Shown here in pieces: positions 41,701 through 50,700 of a stretch of DNA of 64,000 nt. A program made the position numbers and the translations under genes. Under the pieces are notes generated by a model. That model searched no databases, had not been told where the DNA came from, and saw nothing but the letters and a program-made list of their open reading frames with translations. Source of the stretch: Pterobdella sp. o SKG-2022 (taxonomy: Eukaryota; Annelida; Clitellata; Hirudinida; Piscicolidae); contig OZ038320.1 of assembly GCA_964035795.1 (NCBI GenBank), positions 15,424,030 through 15,488,029 on the forward strand, given 5' to 3'. Numbering within the stretch: the stretch's first letter is position 1; each line of letters begins with the position of its first letter.

Positions 41701-44700
41701 GGGAGTGAGGTTTGGTGTCTAAGACAAAATGAGTTGGATATTCTGAAAAGAACAGAAACGACTATGGTTAGAGCAATTTGTGGGGTGAAGTTATCAGACA
41801 GGTTTAAAAGTAAATCTTTAATTGATAGGTTAGGTTTTAAAAAAACTTCAGAGTCTTTAGCTAAAGCTAGCGGTGTAAGATGGTTTTGTCATGTAATGAG
41901 GAGGGATGAAGGGAATGTTTTGAGAAAGGTACTCACTTTCAAAATTGATGGTTTAAAAAAAAGGGTAGGCCGAAAGAAAAGTGTAAAAAAAAATAGTTTC
42001 AGAAATTAGTAAAGTTGGCTTGAAAAAGGAAGATGCGTTGGATAGGAAGAAATGGAAATTAGGAATACATAAAATTGCAGTAAATGTTTTGTAAATGGAG
42101 TAAATATGGCCACTCTCGGTATAGTGGGGATTAAACCGGATTTAAAATCTCGGTATCTATCTATCTATTTTTCTTTCTTTTTTTCTTTTATAACCTGGAT
42201 GACAGTAGACTCCGGTAGCAGATATCGAAAAATGATATTCTGGTATCGTTGTCATATGGCAAACTATCCAAGTGTGGAAACGGCAGATCTTCAATTCGAT
42301 AATTTCAAGTTGGACGTTTGCCCGGGCTGGTAGTCTATAAAAAATTGTCCCAAATAAAATGGTCTTATAAATCACTCTATTGTAGTATCAATAATCTAGG
42401 CCGACTGCTGTCAATCCTAGTTACTCGGAAATTTAAATCAGTACAATCTAATTGGATTAAAAATAATATCAAAAAATCATAGTCAATATTTCTAATTATT
42501 TATAGTTAATGTTTTTGTCATAAGGATAGCTAAAAATAGTTCTAATAGTAATATTTTGCAAAGTCTGGATTTTTTTGATATTGGCTTTGTAATTAGATGC
42601 CCGAATAGTGTTACAATAATTAATGTGGATAAAAAAGGAATATAAATTTAGTAGTATATAGGAATATAGATTTAGTAGTATTTAACTTAGATCTTTTTCA
42701 AAAAATATATTTTACTTTTATCTTATATGCTTTATATGATATTTGAAATTTATAATTTCATCAAATGTTGTTTCCTAAGGATTTAAAAGTAAATTTATAA
42801 GCAATAGGTTTACTATTTTATACGAGATTCAGATTCAGTTGAAAAAAACTAGTATTAATATTTTCGAAAACGGTATATCAATTTTTGTTTGTATTTACTA
42901 TAAGATAAATATTTTTGAACCAATTATTAGTATTATTTATTTGTTCATAATAAGTAATAGAAATATCTATAAATATCATAACTTCCAACCATTTTTCACA
43001 CTAGATAATGTAAGATACTCTTACGAAAAGCTTCGTGTATTAAGTTTCTCAATAAACCTTAGTGTTTGTTTCTATTATATTGATTTCCGGCTATTTTACG
43101 TCATCAAAATAGAAAAAGAGTTGAGAATATCATCAGCATAAATAAGATTATCAATTAATCAATCAATCAAATCCTTTTCATAGCCCGTTTTTCTTTACCA
43201 AGGGTTGGGCTTTTTGAAAATTCTATCTCGAAGTCGGCCTTTCCATTCAGAGCGATCGAGTGGATCCACACAAATCATGTCTAGCTTTCTTTTATCATTC
43301 AATATGAGCCTATTCCAAGTCTTTTTGGGCCTACCAGGCTTCTTGCAAGTATTTAAATCCAACTTTCGCATCTGAAAAATCCAACCCACACTATGCTCTA
43401 CATGTCCAAACCACTTCATCCTGCTTGTACAAAGAACTACCTCAACATCCCGAATGCCAAGTTTTGAAAGGAGTGAGTGAGAGCAAACGTTATATTCGTT
43501 TTAATGTTGCACATCCAGTGAATCTTGGCAAGGTCATTTCGTCTAAAGCGGTTCAATGTAGAAACTGTTACGGGCCATGTTTCAGCAGCATGTAACATAG
43601 CTCTTTTGACACAGGTTGTGTAGACACGGCCTCTGGTCAATGATGATAAATGACGATTAGCTAGGAGTGGAAGAAGTTGGCGAAATTTAGCCTAGGCACA
43701 CTTACAACGTGTTATTGAAGCAAGCTCACATCCACCACCTACAGATAGTAGAACTCAGGGAAAACTTCCAGTTTTTCATCACCAATCATCACTTACTTTA
43801 CTAATCTCCCATCAACAGTTCGTGCTGTACCCAGACAACGAGCGCATCCGAAGTTAGAGGGCCTTTTATGCCGCTGCATTTCTTGCGTACCTATTGCCTG
43901 CAGCCTCCACACTGAATAGCATTTCTACCCACACCTGTTTGGCATACACCACAAAGATACTTCCCAGATTTTCTCAACACATCAAGGTTCGAATCAGAAA
44001 CTATTAGCTTTGTCTTACCCATATTCACCCTCAACCCCTTTTTCTCCATCTCCGATCTCCATGTTCTCAACTTCACTAATAGTTCATCCATGGACTGAGC
44101 ACTAACCATTAAGTCGTCAGCATACAAGATCTCCCAAGGGCATAGATAAAGCTTCCAGCACAATAACAAAAAGTAATGGACTAAGAACAGAACCTTGATG
44201 GACACCTACCCGAACATCAAACGAGTTGCTATACTCATCGCCAACTCTCACCTTACTTCTCACTTTCTTGTACATGGATTGTACAATTCTCACAAGCCAT
44301 TCATCAATTTTCATTTTTCGCATATTCCACCAAATCACTTCTCTTACCCTTGTATACACTGAATATATGACTTTTCTGCTACTCAGACGGTATACGGTTC
44401 TTAAAGATGATGTCTTTAATGAGATTTCGAATCATACTAGCACCGCTAGAACCTGCGGTCTTGAGCATCTCAGCAACAATACCTGAAGGACCCGCTGCTT
44501 TCCTAAGGCTCATCTTTTTAATGGCCTTTTTAACCATTGCTGCATCGATAGGTTCGCTGAGACCTCCCACGCGATAGACTTCGAGCAAACCACCTGGATT
44601 CCATGAAAACTCCAAATTGTGAAGGTGCATATAATGCTCTTTCCATGCTTCTTTTTGGAATCAACATCCAGGGACATTTGGCCATTATTATTTCTCACCG

Positions 44701-47700
44701 GTTTATCCCCAATGACGTCATGGTTCTCTCGCCGCATTTGCTTAGCCAGCCGATATATATCAACAGATCTGGGATTGATTTGTTTGAACGCAATCTTTTC
44801 AGCATCAGTTTTGGCTATGTGCACAGCAAGGCTGGATGCACGTTTAGCAGCCTGATAAGCATCTCTGTTTTCTCATGCTTTACATACTTTGAAAAATTTT
44901 CGTTTGTGGGACACAGCTTGCTGCACCTTGTCATTCCACCACCAAGTCTGCCTCTTCCAGGTATGTTTTGCAGAGAATCCACAAACCTGTTTTGTAGCAT
45001 TAATCAAATTGTTTTTCAGGTACTTCCAACGCTCATTCAAAGTTTTACCCGTTTTATTTCTTTGGATGTATGCATTGAAAAAATTAGAAAATTCAACTTG
45101 ATTTCCGAAGTCTTTTAGTTTTCAGACTTGTACGACGAACAAACTTTTTAGGGTGAGCATGAGTGCAAACCTTGAAATCACCGACCACCAGTTTATGCTG
45201 TGTTGCACACTCCTCCCCAACAATGACTTTCACATTAGAGACCATTTTTCTAAAACTTATAAAACTTCTATATAACATGTAGTCAATTTGGGTTTTACAA
45301 TCTCCTGACTGGTATGTAACCAGGTGTTCAAATTTCTTCTTGAACCAGGAGTTACCAACAGCCAGCTCATTGGCAACAGCAAATTCCAGCAGTCTTTCAT
45401 CTTCATGGTTTCTTTTTCCCAAAGCCTGTCCACCATGCACATCCTCAAAAGCAGTAGAGTGTGATCTTATATGGCCATTCCAGTCTCCACTTATGATTAG
45501 CTGTTCCAAAGATGAAACTCTAGCTGTTATGCTATTGAAGCGCATAATAGAATTGATCTTTTACACTCTCACTAAGGTTAGCTTGAGGTGCATAAACACT
45601 CACAAAAACAAACGCAACTGATCCAACCACCATTCGAATGAGAATGATTCTATCTGAGACTCTAATCACTTCAAACACGTTTTTCCACCACTTCTTAGCC
45701 AGTAGAATTCCTACACTACAAGTGTTCCCATCATTCCCACAACCTATGCAGATAGACTCTCTATATAAGTATTTTGAATGTATCCCATTTAAATCAACGA
45801 CTTTCTTTTTTACATAAGATTCTATCCACTTAATCGATAATAATGGAAACTTTAGTCTATAAAGCTTTTCACAAAATAAGTCAAAATTTATTCAGTTTAG
45901 GATTAAAATAAATCAAAGTTTTTGGCATGACATTAAACGGCATCCAAGTGGTTCTGGGGATGACGTTAGACTGCACCGAAGACAGCGTCTCCGGATTGAG
46001 GCTGCTTTCTTATAATCTGGATAACAGTAGACTTCGGTTGCAGGCATCGACAAACTGATATCCTGGTATCGTTGTCTTTCGGCTTGGTAGTAAATCATTT
46101 TTTTTGACAACGGCAAGGCAAACTGCCTAAGTGTAGAAACGGCGGCTCATGAATTCCGATAATTTCAAGTTCGATTTTAGCTTGGGCTGGCACTTCTATG
46201 AAAATTTTGTTCCAACTAAAATAGCTTGCAAAAAATATTTGAACTCCAAAAGTAGTGTATGTACCCATATGCGTACTGGTAATGCTTCGGGCTTGGCTGG
46301 CTCCCAGGTGTGGAATGCAGGATCCGGCTCAGGCGATTCAAGTGAGCACCCGAAAACGACGTTTAGAGTAGCTTTTTTGAATGTGAGTAGTTTGAAGAGC
46401 AGAGACAGTGAGGTGGTAGAGACTATGTCTCGGAGAAGAATGGATATTTGTGCGATTCAAGAACATAGATAGGCTGGTGACATCGAGTCAAATCAATCCC
46501 GCATTTTGAAGGGCAAGAATTCAGCCTATAAGTTTTATTGATGTGGCAATAAGTCAGGTCTCGGCGGTGCTGGATTTTTTTTGTCAGAAAAATGGACACA
46601 AAATGTTTTTGAAGTTCATCATGTCTCAGACAGGATTCTAGTACTACGTCTTGTTCTTGGGGAGTCTGTGTTCACCTTTGTTTCGGTCTATGACCCACAA
46701 GTTCGTCGTCCAAATGAGGAAAAAAAACAATTTTTTATGCTGAGTTGCAGAGAAGTATCTCAAAAGTCCCATCTTCCGAGATTTTCATCCCATTGGGTGG
46801 CTGGAATGGGCATATTGGTGAGAAAGCTGATGGTTTGAAGATGTGCATGGTGGTTTTAATTATGGCGCCCGTACCTCTGAAGGTGAGCGGATTTTAGAAT
46901 TCGCAATGGCCAACAATCTTTTTGTCGCCAACACTTGTTTTAGGAAAAGGGAATCCCATCTTGTGACTTATAACTCCAGTGGTTCCAAGTCCCAGATTGA
47001 CTTCATTCTTTATCGAAAAATTTTTAAAAGTATGGTAAAGAATGTCAAAGTCATCCCTTGATAGGAATGTGCATTGAAACACCATCTGTTGGTCTATGGT
47101 CTTGTTCACACTGTACGAAGGAGTGTGAAGCGGAAGTTCAACCCTCGTTTTCGAACCTGGAAACTCCGAGATCCAGCAGTTGCATAAGAGTTTGCCATTT
47201 TCTTGAAAGCCAAGTTAACAGCGGCTCAGGTCATTTCCAAACGTGGAGAAAATATGAGCTCTTTTCAAAAAGTCTCTTCTTGAAACTTATTCAGAGGTCT
47301 GTGGTACATCTCTGAACCACCAGTGGAAACGTCAAACATGGTGGTGAAACGCCAGTGTAGGTGACGCTGTGAATGAAAAAAAGAACCGTTATAAGGCTTT
47401 TAAAAAGCTTCAAATTCTGGGGCTATTTAATGAAGCTAACCTAGCTAAAGAAGCTTATAACGAGTCTAAGCGTGTTGCTAAGCGTCTTGTTTGGTTGGCA
47501 AAAAGTGAAGCGGGATGCATTTTCTGCTATTACATTCGGCCGTAATGAAATATATAACTTGGCCAGGTAGATGGACAGTCATAACCGTGATGTAATAGGT
47601 GATAAATGTGTCAGAAATGGTGCTGGTGAACTCACTTCAAGTGATGCCCAATAAATGAATGCCTGGGTTGAACATCATAAAAGGCTATCAAATGTTTAGT

Positions 47701-50700
47701 TCGATTGGTCTAGCGAGTCTCTTTCTTTTGTTTCACCGATCCTTGGCCCTCCTCCTTCTGTCACACTGTCACAGGTTAGTGATCTGATTAAGAAAATGAA
47801 TTGTCGCAAAACAGTAGGACCTTCTAGCATAGTGGCCGAAATTTTAAAGGCGTCTGGCTTTGTAGGTTTAGAAGTCTTGGCCTACTTCATCATATTAGTT
47901 ATTGCTGATTGGTGCGATAGCATCATTGTAAATCTCTACAAAGGTAATGGGAATGCTTTGGATTGAGGAAATTATAGAGGCCTCAAACTGACAGATCATG
48001 TGATGAAGCTTGATGAGCATGTCCTAGAGCGACGAATCAGGAATATGGTGGATATTGATGAGATGCAGTTTGGCTTCGTTTCTGGTAGAAGCGTCACTGA
48101 TGCAGTTTTTATTGTTCGTCAGTTGCAAGAAAAATATCTAGCCGTCAAAAAACTACTCTTGTTTTCGTTGATTTAGAGAAGGCCTTTGATCGAGTTCCGC
48201 GCAAAGCGATTTTGTGGGCAATGAGAAAGCTCGGGGTTGAAGAATGCGCTGTCCGTGTAGTTCAGAGCATGTATATTGGAGCAAAAAGTCGAGTAAAAAT
48301 TAATAACCAGCTCAGCGATGAGTTTGGTGTAAATGTTGGTGTACATCAGGGATCTGTCTTGAAGTTTTGCTACCTTGGTGATGTTGTGTCCAGGTGGAGG
48401 TTGTGAACTGGCAGTTATCAACAAATTTTCAGTTGCCTGGGGAAAATTTAAAAAACTGTTGCCCATATTGACTTCTAAACACATCACCTTAGAACTTCGT
48501 GGCAAATTTACACGTCTTGTGTGCGTTCTGCCTTGTTATATGGCAGCGAAAACTGAGCTCCGACAGTTGCTGTTGTGCAACGACAGGTCTGATCCGCTGG
48601 ATATGTGGCGTTAAGCCAAAGGATAGAAGTCCATCATCAGTTTTTCTTACAAAACTCAAAATCCCAGACATAAGGACGCTGCTACAGAGCCGTCGTCTTT
48701 GTTGGTATGGTCACGTGAGACGTTCGTCCATGTGTATCAAAGACGTGCTCGAACTTTCTCTGCCTGGTAGACCAGCAAAAACGTGGCTGAGTTGTGTTGA
48801 AAAGGATATGGAATCCTATAGCCTGGAAAACGCGGATCCACTCAATAGAGCTGAGTGGAGAAAGTTTATTAGCCGCCTGCTGTATACCTCAGCTACTGGG
48901 ACGCTCACAGTAGCATAATCTAATATGGATATTATTCAACAAAATATTATTATAGTATTTTTTTACAAAATCATATTTATACATATCAAAGTATAATTTT
49001 GTTGATTTATCCTTTAAAAATCCATATTGATAGTGTTATTTAATATATTAGTTTCTAACTACTGATATATTTGATTATGGGCTAGTTTTTCTATTTTTTT
49101 TTGAAAATATAGTAGTTGTAATTGCTTATAGTAGTCTATGTCTTATTATTTTTATTTTTTTATATTTCAGAAATAATACTTTCTCTTAACCACATGGTAA
49201 TTAAGGTTTTGTCAAAAGTTCTGCTGTCTGAATACTTTGTTTAAAAAACTTCAAATTAGATTGGAATTGAAATAAAATAATTTTTTCAATCACCAAACAG
49301 CTCAGATGACATGATGAGTACGTTTCCAGATAGGATCATAGTAATAAGGGGTAGTATTGAAGAAATGTGCAAAGCCGAGGCTGCTATCTCAGCCATTCTT
49401 TATCAATGTGTTCAACGAGATGCTCAACAATCGTCTTTGGTGTGTATCTAATAATTTTAAAATTTATTTTAATAGCTATGGGAGTTTTTGCATAGTTCCA
49501 CTGATTTTTTATAAATATATCAAATATGGTAATAATGCCGTTAGAAATGGTCATTAAATTTATCGCTGATATATTGTTCAACTTTTTATAGGATTTAATA
49601 ATTATAAATATTTTTGGCTTATAAGAGGTTTGGTGCATACATGTTCTAATTAAATCTGCTTTTGTACATTAACTCCGAAATGGCTTCAGACTCTTACTCA
49701 AATTCTCATGCTGGGAATAATAATCGAAGGAGTCAAATCAAAAACACTACCGGCAGTAATGATTTTGTGAACTTTCATAAAGCTTTTGATTCAATTCATA
49801 GAGGAAAATTAATAGAAATACTAAAAGCATATGGCATTCCTCTTGAAAATGTAAAATCAATTTCACCACTATATAAAAGCACTACTGCTAAAGTTATCTC
49901 CCCAGATGGTGATACAAGTTTTTTTTCCAATTCATGCAGGAGTTTTGCAGGGAGATACATTAGCACCCTACCTGTTCATAATAGCAGTAGATTATGCAAT
50001 GAGGCCAGCAATATCTAATTCAGCTGATTGTGGCTTTACTCTCGAAAAAGCTAAAAGTAGGAGACATCCAGCACTATGTATAACAGACATAGACTACGCA
50101 GATGATATTGCCTTATTTTCAGACTCTGTGGATAAAGCTGAAAAACTGTTGCATAACGTAGAAATGGCAGCCAAACTAATAGGTCTTCACATTAATGAGA
50201 AAAGAACACAATATATGTCATTTAACCAAAATTTTTCAAAACTCACCACAATAAACGCCTCTGAAGCAGTCTTGAATTGATAACTGTGCGCTATAAAAAT
50301 CTTAATAATAATAATAAACAAATAATGCATAAAACTCACAAACGATTTTCTCTATCTAGGATTCTGGATATATTCCAACGGTAAAGACGTTGACGTAAGA
50401 ATCGTTAAAAGTTGGGTTGCACTACAAAAACTAAATACTATCTGGAATCTGCTAACAAAATTTTAATTAGCATTTTTTCATACTATAGTGAGCTCTGTGC
50501 TACACTATGGATCTAGTACCTGAACATTGACCAAAAGTTAGAAACAAAGTTAAACGGGTGCTATACAAAAGTGCTAAGAGTTGTGAATAATGTAAAATGG
50601 CCGCAACGTATAAGCAATAATGTACTATACGACAAGTTACCAAAGATAACCAATACAATTGCTACACAAAGAGTGAGTTTCGCAGGACATTGCTTTCGCA

